Shown piece by piece: positions 11,951 to 18,588 of a stretch of DNA of 19,802 bases. The notes under the pieces were generated by a model. It had not been told where the DNA came from, ran no database searches, and was given only the letters and a program-made list of their open reading frames with translations. Position 1 is the first letter of the stretch. Every line of letters begins with the position of its first letter. The DNA lies in contig CANPZH010000008.1 of assembly GCA_947589335.1 (NCBI GenBank), forward strand, positions 1 through 19,802, written 5' to 3'. Origin of the DNA: an uncultured Clostridia bacterium (GTDB lineage: Bacteria; Bacillota; Clostridia; Christensenellales; Borkfalkiaceae). Made by a program: the position numbers and the translations under genes.

Positions 11951-12300
11951 GTGCCCTTTTTGCGATTCTTTTTGGCATTCCGAACTTTTGCTTTTACATT
12001 CGGGAAATCTTCATCGGAGAACTTCATGTTTTTCATGATTTTTTTGCTGTAATCACCATGATTTCCGTTTATAATCCCATTCCGCATATAGGATTTTCGC
12101 CCGTCATTTTTCTTAGGATTCACCTTCAATGGCGTATTTTTTACGCCGAAGGTCTCCTCCTCATGCGTTATACCGATCGCCCGCCATGCGTCATGTTCTT
12201 CGTCCACCTCGAAGATATAATTCGGATGCTCCGCATTGATATTGAAACGAAATTCATTCCGAGGCTTGTATCTTTTTGTCGGCTTTTTCCTTCGTGCCAT
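11941..12300 (-). CDS. Cassette E basic protein (119 aa)
   Basis: Start ATG 12300 follows AAGGTGACAGC; the stop is TAG. The N-terminal tail MARRKKPTKRYKPRNEF is shared with cassette C. The core carries EHPNYIFEVDE, AIGITHEEETFGVKNTPL, VNPKKNDGRKSYMR, then MKFSDEDF and a lysine-rich end (AKKNRKKGTKK). This is the clearest member of the five-protein family and the best query for homology search. It lies directly after the 63-aa TM gene, with 9 bases between stop and start. Its last lysine codons are the complement of the sRNA E U-run. Confidence 0.88.
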   Translation of the reverse strand: MARRKKPTKRYKPRNEFRFNINAEHPNYIFEVDEEHDAWRAIGITHEEETFGVKNTPLKVNPKKNDGRKSYMRNGIINGNHGDYSKKIMKNMKFSDEDFPNVKAKVRNAKKNRKKGTKK

Positions 12301-12346
12301 GCTGTCACCTTACGCGTTTGTGAAGAGCGGAACAAGCCACTGCCCG
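12301..12346. repeat. Source copy of the cassette flank
   Basis: Matches 10983-11028 at 45 of 46 bases. Here it is the intact 3' end of the 63-aa TM gene plus the spacer to cassette E. Confidence 0.92.
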
Positions 12347-12501
12347 AGCCGCACGCCCACATACACCAACACCGCAAGGATTGCAAGCGCAAAGAGCGTA
12401 ACGCCGATCATCATGAGCGCATGCATGCCCTTCGCAACGTTCATGAACCGCTCGGCTTTGTCCTTTTCGTCCTTCTTCCCTTTCTCTGCCTTCTTCGACA
12501 T
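12310..12501 (-). CDS. Small single-TM protein (63 aa)
   Basis: Start ATG 12501 follows GAGGAGGTAGT, two bases after the 674-aa stop. The N-terminal 25 residues are highly charged (MSKKAEKGKKDEKDKAERF), followed by one long hydrophobic helix (LMMIGVTLFALAILAVLVYVGV) and a short end LGQWLVPLFTNA. Size and a single TM fit a phage coat or assembly membrane protein, although a mature filamentous major coat protein normally has an acidic external N-terminus and a basic end. Its 3' end has been copied upstream of cassette D. Confidence 0.8.
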   Translation of the reverse strand: MSKKAEKGKKDEKDKAERFMNVAKGMHALMMIGVTLFALAILAVLVYVGVRLGQWLVPLFTNA

Positions 12502-12502
12502 A

Positions 12503-14527
12503 CTACCTCCTCGAGGCTCCCGTGATGAGCCAGCTCAACAGCTTATAGATGAGGAAGATGACCAAAAGCAGCCCCGCAACCGCTAAAATGATCTCGAGCA
12601 GCCCGGGACCGTCGTCCGATATCTCCGTGGGCGGCGTGATCGAATTCACAATGTCGACCGGATCCGACACCGCGGCGACGACGTGCCACTCTTCATCGTT
12701 CCGGAAGGACAGCTGGATCACGTCAAAATCAAAGTACACCTCCTGACGTGCCATATAGGCTTCTCCGCGCACGATATCGTCCCACCAATTGTCATTCCAA
12801 TCCGCAAGATATGCTTCGTGGGAATAATAGTCCGAGACAGCGAAACGAAACAGAACGACGTACTTCTCCTCGTCTTCCGAACCGCTCACCTTAAACGCGT
12901 CGTTGCACTCCTTGCGGAACTCCGCCACATCGGCATAATTGATATAGAGCTCGTCCGAAAGCTGTGTATCGGAGAGCTTGAGCTCCGAACTCTCAGGTGT
13001 GATCACCTGGATAGGGGAAACAATATCCCCGCGCTGCTCGGGTGTATTGCCGAAGAGCGCGTCCCAAAAACCGAACTCTACCCAATTATTCCAGAACGAA
13101 GGATCCGTATCAGCCCAGGTAAGCCACTCCTGCAGATCAAGGTCGGCGTCAAAGTCATAATAGCTGTAACCCTTTTGCACCTGGCCGCGCTCGTTGTGCA
13201 TTTTACGGGAATCATTGATATCATCTTCGAAGAGATCCGCGGAGATCTGCCCGTTCTTGATCGGCAAATAGCCGCTCGCAGCCGTCTTATCGTAACTCTT
13301 GATATACTCATAGAGCCGGTTGCTGCTCACGCCACCCCCGAGTTCGACATCGTCGGCATAAGGATCGTACTCCTCAACGCTCCCCCAATTCGCCGTGGAA
13401 AAAAGATAATAGAGCGGATTGATCTCCCTCAGAACAACGTACCCTTCAACGATATTCCATGCGAACTGTGCACCTTCAACCGGAGCATGATCAAAGTACG
13501 GGGGAACGGACATTTCCATCGGAACAAAAAAGTAATAATCATCGGGAACATTCGCAACGTCCACGCCGATATACTGCGAAATAAAATCGTAGTACTCGCG
13601 GTTGCTCGTCACGAGAACCGGCTTGGTCATGTACTCATACCACTCCGCCTTGATCCGCTGCAGCTTCCCATAGGCGTCGAAGAGACGCTTCGGCACCGAG
13701 AAATAGACGCTGTCGATCTGATTCTGGAACCCCGTGCCTTTCGATGACGTCTCCGTCCTGTAAAAGGTATGCTTCACGCCGAGCTGTACCGTCTCGAGCT
13801 GCCGGACACTGCACGCAAGCGTACTGCCGGAAGCCGCGTCCGGACCGTAGCCCCTGGCGAACCCCGTAAACGTAAACGACCCGTAGCCCGTATCCGTATC
13901 CGTGACCGCATAGGCGCCCGTGAGCGGATATTCATGCGCGACGTCTTCCCCGCGCGTCACAAGCTCGATCCCGGAGATATCGTAACGGCGTGCCGTACTG
14001 TTCACGCGCTCGGCGATCGTCTTGCCGTCCGAACTCACATGATCGATCACCTTGAACTTATAGAACAGCCTGTCTACGCCCGCGCCCTCACTCATCGAGC
14101 AGAACTTCAAACCGAACTTCTCAAAGTCGGTGGGGGCGCTGAGCTCGGACAGCTGCGACCCGTCGTACTTCACCGCGATCTGCACCTTGTTCCCGGCGTT
14201 GCCGACGTCCACTGCGATCTCCCCGGGGTTGTACACATAAAGATACAGCCCGTAGTTCCCGCGCATGCTCGCGCGGTAGTCATAGCAGTATTCCTCTACG
14301 TCAATGACGTACATCTCCGGCTTCGACGTCGCACGGGGAGGATACTTCGACAGAGAAAATCCCTCGACGCTCTTCAGATCATCGAGGACATCTGTCTTCT
14401 CAAAATTGGTCTCCGTGTTCCCGGCAGCGCGGACTTTCGCGCCCGCTCCGGCGGAAGGGGAAAACCCCGAAACCGCCAGAACGAACGCCGCCGCAAGCCC
14501 TGCCGCCGCTCTTTTCAAACCTTTCAT
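12503..14527 (-). CDS. Secreted protein with C-terminal TM anchor (674 aa), pIII-like topology
   Basis: Start ATG 14527 follows GAGGAGTGAGAG. It has a classical signal peptide (MKGLKRAAAGLAAAFVLAVS, probable cleavage after about residue 30 near AGA). A large extracellular part rich in Tyr, Asp and Ser follows, and then one C-terminal TM (LLEIILAVAGLLLVIFLIYK) with a short basic end. Signal peptide, ectodomain and C-terminal anchor match the layout of filamentous-phage adsorption proteins (pIII), and the position among small TM proteins fits a virion module. No sequence homology to pIII is claimed. A host-surface adhesin is the main alternative. The stop is TAG. Confidence 0.8.
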   Translation of the reverse strand: MKGLKRAAAGLAAAFVLAVSGFSPSAGAGAKVRAAGNTETNFEKTDVLDDLKSVEGFSLSKYPPRATSKPEMYVIDVEEYCYDYRASMRGNYGLYLYVYNPGEIAVDVGNAGNKVQIAVKYDGSQLSELSAPTDFEKFGLKFCSMSEGAGVDRLFYKFKVIDHVSSDGKTIAERVNSTARRYDISGIELVTRGEDVAHEYPLTGAYAVTDTDTGYGSFTFTGFARGYGPDAASGSTLACSVRQLETVQLGVKHTFYRTETSSKGTGFQNQIDSVYFSVPKRLFDAYGKLQRIKAEWYEYMTKPVLVTSNREYYDFISQYIGVDVANVPDDYYFFVPMEMSVPPYFDHAPVEGAQFAWNIVEGYVVLREINPLYYLFSTANWGSVEEYDPYADDVELGGGVSSNRLYEYIKSYDKTAASGYLPIKNGQISADLFEDDINDSRKMHNERGQVQKGYSYYDFDADLDLQEWLTWADTDPSFWNNWVEFGFWDALFGNTPEQRGDIVSPIQVITPESSELKLSDTQLSDELYINYADVAEFRKECNDAFKVSGSEDEEKYVVLFRFAVSDYYSHEAYLADWNDNWWDDIVRGEAYMARQEVYFDFDVIQLSFRNDEEWHVVAAVSDPVDIVNSITPPTEISDDGPGLLEIILAVAGLLLVIFLIYKLLSWLITGASRR

Positions 14528-14541
14528 CTCTCACTCCTCGC

Positions 14542-15369
14542 TCACGGATCCGCCGGCTCGGTGAGCTTCAGCACGATCACAACATCATGCGCCGGCATGT
14601 CGAACGAAAAAATGAACTGCAGATTCTGATACAGCGCGTACTCCTCGCCCGTATCCGGATCATGCAACAGCACGCTTTCGATCTCCCATGCGGGGGCGCC
14701 TTCCCCGATGAAGAACACGAACTCCACACGCTCGCCGAACTTCGCCGTCTCCCGGCAGCGGAAGTCCAAATACGGCCGATAGACCTCGGGAACCTCTACG
14801 CCGATCCGGAACGTCTCATCGGACTTCACGTTGAAATCGATCCTATAGACCGTCGTCCGGTCCGGCGATGAGATCATCATAGAGTAGAGCAGACGGTCCT
14901 TCAGAGAACTCTCATGCGGAATGTCCGAGAGCGCTTCCCCGGCATAGACCGTCTCCAGAACCGCGCGGAAGGTCATCTCCTCCGGGATCCGCAGCGTGAA
15001 ACCCGCCGCGTCCTGCTCGGGCTTGAAATACTCCGTAAGGTCCGTGATCCCGTTCCAACGGTACGCGTCCCCGTCGATCGAGAAGGCGATCTCTTCGTCA
15101 CGCTTGGAGATGACCTCCGCAACGTATCCCGCGGACGGATCTGCCCCCTCGGAGGCCACGATCTCAAAACGATACTCCCTGCCGCGGTCAAAATACATCT
15201 CCGTCTCTTTCCCGGGGAGCGCCTGACCGTCCAACAGTACTTCGAACTGCCGGGGCTGTTCCTGCTGCTCCTCCGCCTGCGGACGGAGCAATACCGCAAG
15301 CCCGCCGACCAGAAGCACGGCAAGAGCGATCACCAGGATCCATACAAGCCACGAATTTTCCCGCTTCAT
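14542..15369 (-). CDS. Membrane-anchored extracellular protein (275 aa)
   Basis: Start ATG 15369 follows GGAGGCTGAG, one base after the stop of the 64-aa gene. A short basic start precedes one TM (WLVWILVIALAVLLVGGLAV); the remaining ~245 residues are probably outside, acidic and strand-rich (REYRFEIVASEG, FRIGVEVPEVYRPY, WEIESVLLHDPDTG). It belongs to the block of membrane proteins 12.3-17.3 kb, which probably forms the virion/assembly module. I do not recognise the family. Confidence 0.82.
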   Translation of the reverse strand: MKRENSWLVWILVIALAVLLVGGLAVLLRPQAEEQQEQPRQFEVLLDGQALPGKETEMYFDRGREYRFEIVASEGADPSAGYVAEVISKRDEEIAFSIDGDAYRWNGITDLTEYFKPEQDAAGFTLRIPEEMTFRAVLETVYAGEALSDIPHESSLKDRLLYSMMISSPDRTTVYRIDFNVKSDETFRIGVEVPEVYRPYLDFRCRETAKFGERVEFVFFIGEGAPAWEIESVLLHDPDTGEEYALYQNLQFIFSFDMPAHDVVIVLKLTEPADP

Positions 15370-15370
15370 C

Positions 15371-15565
15371 TCAGCCTCCGAATTCGATCCTTTCCACGTC
15401 CCCGAAACCGATTACGATAGACGGCCCTTCGGGCGTGGGATCTGCAGGCTCGGGATCCTCCCTGCGGAGGAAATGAAACATGAGCGCCAACAACGCGGAG
15501 AAGATTAAAAGCGTCAGAACGCCGATCAGAACCGAACGCCATACACTGTTTTTCCTTGATGCCAT
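15371..15565 (-). CDS. Small single-TM protein (64 aa)
   Basis: Start ATG 15565 follows GGAGAGACT. The basic N-terminus (MASRKNSVWRS) precedes one TM (VLIGVLTLLIFSALLALMF) and a Pro/Glu-rich exposed end (REDPEPADPTPEGPS, IVIGFGDVERIEFGG). The C-terminal IGFGD is similar to the end of the 389-aa product (SIGFGGSGD). It is nearly contiguous with the 275-aa gene. A coat or assembly membrane protein role is inferred. Confidence 0.78.
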   Translation of the reverse strand: MASRKNSVWRSVLIGVLTLLIFSALLALMFHFLRREDPEPADPTPEGPSIVIGFGDVERIEFGG

Positions 15566-15593
15566 AGTCTCTCCTTTTTCGTCTTACGGCACA

Positions 15594-15623
15594 GCGCCGG
15601 ATCAGCTGAAACAGCCCCGGCGC
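15594..15623. other. Intra-operon hairpin
   Basis: Nested perfect stems GCGCCGG/CCGGCGC (outer) and GCTG/CAGC (inner) lie between the 389-aa and 64-aa genes. No U-run follows on the minus strand, so it is more likely an mRNA-stability or attenuating hairpin than a full terminator. Confidence 0.6.
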
Positions 15624-15635
15624 CGCCGTACTCCC

Positions 15636-16805
15636 TTAAAATGCAAGATCTCCGCTGCCGCCAAACCCGATCGACGCCAATACGGGCTGGAACGCATTGC
15701 CCTGCATCATCAGACTGCATTTCAGTTTCCCGTATGGAGAACTGTAGCTTGTATTCTCGAGCTCGATCCCGGCTCCGTTCACGGTGAGCGATTCGATTCC
15801 GTAAGTAAAATTGTATTGGACGCCCATATTTACGTACAGCGCGCGCTTGAACGCCGAGAGCGTAAGGCTGCTGTAACCGGTAAGGCCGAACATCTCCGCA
15901 ACTTTATACAGGAATTCTCCGCTGCCGCCCGCGATCATGCGGTAGGGCGTAGCGTCCGCAACCGCGGTCCCGCCCACCGATCTGATCTTCTCCGAATAAC
16001 CGTACGGGGTTTCAACCGTGCAGGCTCCGATCACCGCTTCCATTTCCTTGGTGTACACTTCCGTCCCGACGGCCTTCACGGCGCACTTCGCATAGCTATC
16101 CCACGTCACGCTGTCCGAAAGCGGAAGCGTGCTCACAACAACGCCGCCCAGGACGTCTTTGCTGGAATAGTGGTACTTCGCAGCACTCGACGATTCGCCG
16201 AACTGGATATCCCATTCGAGGTGATCCAACCGCTGGCGATAGTCGATGTCGAGCGAAGCCGAAACAGGCTCGGGATCCGTCACCCGCGCCCAGAGCTGCA
16301 TTTGCGTCCCGAACGCCTCCGTGCAGGACACCGTCACGCTGTGGGAATCGCTGCCCGTCTGCACCGTCACATAGTTCGAAGCGGTCTTCCCGGCTGCCCA
16401 ACCGTCACCGGCCGCCCATTCGACCGACCAGGAGATCTCGATCTCGTCCGCCACTTCCTCCGGAAGCTCAACGCCGTCTGCGTCCAACAGCTGCGCCGTC
16501 ACCGTCACGGCGTCTTCCGCCACCGCGGAAACACCGTAGTCCGCATAGTCCGCCTTGGCGATCACCGCAGAGGTCAGCGCGATCTTATCCGTGCCGGATC
16601 CGCCCGAAAGTTCCATTCCGCCGGGGAAGTAACCCGCAGAGGTCTCTTCCTTCTTGTCGAACCAGCCCCAGGGGTTCCCGTTCGTGAATCCCTGCGTGCA
16701 TGCCGCGGCGACGAACACGCCGAGCAGAAGGAATGCGATCGCCGAGACGATCCACTTCGCCTTGTCCGACATCATGTGTTGCTTCAGATTCTTGTTCCCG
16801 TTCAT
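15636..16805 (-). CDS. Membrane-anchored extracellular protein (389 aa), possible lipoprotein
   Basis: Start ATG 16805 follows AAGGAGAAGAGAG. A basic start precedes one hydrophobic helix (WIVSAIAFLLLGVFVAAAC). The Cys at residue 36 in VAAAC is compatible with a lipobox, though the n-region is long. The exposed part includes a Ser/Thr/Val-rich stretch reminiscent of bacterial Ig-like domains (ISWSVEWAAGDGWAAGKTAS, VTVSCTEAFG), followed by a C-terminal domain (YGIESLTVNGAGIELENTSY). It is probably displayed on the cell or virion surface. The family is not recognised. Confidence 0.82.
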   Translation of the reverse strand: MNGNKNLKQHMMSDKAKWIVSAIAFLLLGVFVAAACTQGFTNGNPWGWFDKKEETSAGYFPGGMELSGGSGTDKIALTSAVIAKADYADYGVSAVAEDAVTVTAQLLDADGVELPEEVADEIEISWSVEWAAGDGWAAGKTASNYVTVQTGSDSHSVTVSCTEAFGTQMQLWARVTDPEPVSASLDIDYRQRLDHLEWDIQFGESSSAAKYHYSSKDVLGGVVVSTLPLSDSVTWDSYAKCAVKAVGTEVYTKEMEAVIGACTVETPYGYSEKIRSVGGTAVADATPYRMIAGGSGEFLYKVAEMFGLTGYSSLTLSAFKRALYVNMGVQYNFTYGIESLTVNGAGIELENTSYSSPYGKLKCSLMMQGNAFQPVLASIGFGGSGDLAF

Positions 16806-16816
16806 CTCTCTTCTCC

Positions 16817-17311
16817 TTATTTCTCATAGCTCACAATGAGCTGATTCGCATATCCGAGCACTTCCACGAGCGACACTTTTCCGTCTTCGTCCGCCAGCGG
16901 CGTGATCATGATCTTTGCCGTCTTTGCTTCTTCCGGCACGCCCGACCCGTCATAGTCCTCCGTGAGCTCCTCGCTCGCAGAGATGAACTTGCCGTCCTGC
17001 CCGTAGAAGAAGATCTGATACTTGATCTTTGCGTCCTTCTTGAGTTCACACTTGAGCCCGGAGACCGACACGCCCTTCCGCGTGCAGATCGCCGTCTCGC
17101 CTTCTTTTGCCTCGCCGCCTGCGTCCAGTATGCCGATGCTGTATGCCTCGCCCCCCAGCCGCTCGGACGTCGTGCGGTTCACTTTGATCGACAATCCGAT
17201 CACCGCGCCCGCAAGTCCCAAAAACACCAGCGCGAGGAGCACGTTCTTGACGATGTTCCACGTCCGGTTACACTGCGTTTTTCCTGCCATTGTTTGTTTC
17301 ACCTCACTCAT
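16817..17311 (-). CDS. Membrane-anchored protein (164 aa or 157 aa)
   Basis: Two starts are possible. ATG 17311 overlaps the TGA of the 70-aa gene (ATGA) and has AAGGAT upstream. ATG 17290 (MAGKTQCNRTW) follows GAGGTGAAACAAACA. A TM lies near residues 20-45 (IVKNVLLALVFLGLAGAVIG), and about 120 extracellular residues with strand-like repeats follow (SVSGLKCELKKDAKIKYQIF, TAKIMITPLADEDGKVSL). It belongs to the membrane/virion block. Family unknown. Confidence 0.8.
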   Translation of the reverse strand: MSEVKQTMAGKTQCNRTWNIVKNVLLALVFLGLAGAVIGLSIKVNRTTSERLGGEAYSIGILDAGGEAKEGETAICTRKGVSVSGLKCELKKDAKIKYQIFFYGQDGKFISASEELTEDYDGSGVPEEAKTAKIMITPLADEDGKVSLVEVLGYANQLIVSYEK

Positions 17312-17520
17312 GAATTTTTATCCTTTTTTCTGTTGAAGATCTTTGCCTGCGTCTTCCGCTCATTCTGCACCCCGATCCGGAACGCCGCCTCGGTCGCCGA
17401 AAGGGGAGACCCGTCATATTTCACTCCGCTCTTGAGCTCCCGCGCATAACGCCTGCTGCGCTCCGCGGGATCCGGAAGAACAACTCTTTTGCCGCTCTTC
17501 GTTGTGATGATAGTTGCCAT
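17308..17520 (-). CDS. Small hypothetical protein (70 aa), GYxxAQxD-family paralog
   Basis: Start ATG 17520, with GGAGGG upstream. RYARELKSG, LSATEAAFRIGVQNE and AKIFNRKKDK match the 90-aa protein at 7736-8008 in the same order, so they are paralogs. It is coupled by ATGA overlap to the membrane protein downstream. Function unknown. Confidence 0.8.
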   Translation of the reverse strand: MATIITTKSGKRVVLPDPAERSRRYARELKSGVKYDGSPLSATEAAFRIGVQNERKTQAKIFNRKKDKNS

Positions 17521-17590
17521 GTCCGATCGCTCCCTCCGCCGCTATGGCGGACGACAAATCCGGTCCGCTACGGACCCTTTCAGACTTCCG

Positions 17591-17794
17591 TTACATCTCA
17601 CCTTCCTCAATTTTCCGCTTGACCTCCTCAAAGCTCTCTTCTACCAGGATCCCCGATGAGGTCCGGTCCTCGTTCGTCCCCATTTCAATGAATACATGAC
17701 CTTTTGCCGTACACACAATTCCCGTCACCTTGCCGATCGGGACCAGTACCTTCATGCCGCCGTCACAGTCCGTTACTTCGATAAATCTCTTCAC
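17591..17794 (-). CDS. Small hypothetical protein (67 aa), GTG start
   Basis: Start GTG 17794 follows GAGGTGAGACGCA. The sequence (MKRFIEVTDCDGGMKVLVPI, GKVTGIVCTAKGHVFIEMG, VEESFEEVKRKIEE) has a strand-strand-strand-helix pattern. Small phage- and plasmid-borne proteins of the type FIEV...V.I.KI..I....ES.EEV are common in Clostridia, without assigned function. It follows the putative ssDNA-binding protein. Confidence 0.78.
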   Translation of the reverse strand: MKRFIEVTDCDGGMKVLVPIGKVTGIVCTAKGHVFIEMGTNEDRTSSGILVEESFEEVKRKIEEGEM

Positions 17795-17846
17795 TGCGTC
17801 TCACCTCACTATGCGGAAAAAGGGCGGTTTTCCCCGCCCCCGTTTC

Positions 17847-18299
17847 TCACGCCGATACCTCGGCTTTATCCGCATTCGCCTTCCTGTTGAGTTTCTTCAA
17901 CAGATAGGCGAGAATAGACTTATCACTGTCACGCGTAGGCTTGACACGGCAGGTAAGTTTATCGCCGTCCTCGTCTACATTGCTCACCGAGTACACCGTG
18001 TACTTGCGCACCTCACCCGTGTCGCCGTCCGACATCGCCTCTTCGTGCATTTCAAGCTCGGCAGTGGGCTTCATGCCGAACACCATGTCCAAAACTTCGT
18101 AACCGCCGGCGTCATACGCAGAAAAATCCACCTGCGTCTCGCGCCCGCGGACCTTGCCGTGCACGGCATAGCCCCACATCTTGCGTCCGTCTTTCGAGGT
18201 GAATTCCTCACGCTCCACGATGAGCCGCCTTTCCTCGCCCGCCGCCTGCTCCGTCACTGCTGCACTCTCCGTTCCGTTCACTTTCTTTTCGTTTGCCAT
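17847..18299 (-). CDS. Putative ssDNA-binding-type protein (150 aa), first gene of the element
   Basis: Start ATG 18299 follows AAAGGAGAAAGTAACTAA. The N-terminal 25 residues are polar (MANEKKVNGTESAAVTEQ). A compact strand-rich domain follows (RRLIVEREEFTSKDGRKMWG, AVHGKVRGRETQVDFSAYD, YEVLDMVFG, KYTVYSVSNVDEDGDKLTCR). The pattern fits an OB-fold ssDNA-binding protein, which rolling-circle phages use to coat single-stranded genomes. No signature residue proves this. It is the most upstream phage gene, next to the right edge. Confidence 0.7.
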   Translation of the reverse strand: MANEKKVNGTESAAVTEQAAGEERRLIVEREEFTSKDGRKMWGYAVHGKVRGRETQVDFSAYDAGGYEVLDMVFGMKPTAELEMHEEAMSDGDTGEVRKYTVYSVSNVDEDGDKLTCRVKPTRDSDKSILAYLLKKLNRKANADKAEVSA

Positions 18300-18429
18300 T
18301 TAGTTACTTTCTCCTTTGCGTTTTATGACCGCCGTCATTTTTCTGGGGCGGGTCTTTTGCGCGCCCGCTATACGCTTAATCCATCGGCAGTGGAAGGAGG
18401 AAGCCCGCCGCCGAATTATCACAAAAAAA

Positions 18430-18464
18430 TGGTACCGAAAACTCAAAAAAAGTTTTCGATACCA
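18430..18464 (-). terminator. Minus-strand terminator upstream of the phage operon
   Basis: On the minus strand GGTATCGAAAAC pairs with GTTTTCGGTACC (one U-G, plus an outer pair), followed by a run of seven T (18423-18429 complement). In the chromosome nothing on the minus strand is known to be transcribed into it. In a circular phage form it would insulate the end of the rep transcript from the next round of genes. The 18300-18422 leader of the phage operon shows a GC-rich inverted repeat but no convincing promoter. Confidence 0.8.
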
Positions 18465-18478
18465 CTATAACACTGCAG

Positions 18479-18494
18479 TCCGAAAAAAAGCCTG
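18479..18494. other. Candidate attR core (16-bp direct repeat)
   Basis: Exact copy of 1207-1222. It lies 20 bp upstream of the yitT -35 box, so integration leaves the host promoter intact. Confidence 0.5.
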
Positions 18495-18513
18495 TCCGCT
18501 TTTTGAAAAACGA

Positions 18514-18542
18514 TTGCAAAGCCCGGGAGAAGATGATATAAT
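18514..18542 (+). promoter_or_regulatory. Sigma-A promoter of the YitT-family gene
   Basis: TTGCAA (18514-18519), 17-bp spacer, TATAAT (18537-18542). The 5' UTR contains a perfect 8-bp hairpin (18558-18576, CCGTGCGC-GCG-GCGCACGG) just before the ribosome binding site. Confidence 0.82.
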
Positions 18543-18588
18543 AACGCCTGTATGAGCCCGTGCGCGCGGCGCACGGACGGGAGACGTT

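Noticed and set aside
15480..16829. Long plus-strand open frame (449 codons) opposite the 389-aa gene, with similar long frames at 8823-9809, 12683-13747 and 13769-14629
   Set aside because: They lie antisense to genes with good ribosome binding sites, TM/signal patterns or motifs, have Arg/His-rich composition typical of shadow frames in GC-rich DNA, and lack start signals.
18300..18422. Minus-strand promoter for the first phage gene (TTCCAC, 17 bp, TATAGC)
   Set aside because: The -35 matches consensus at too few positions to support; no confident promoter for the main operon was found.
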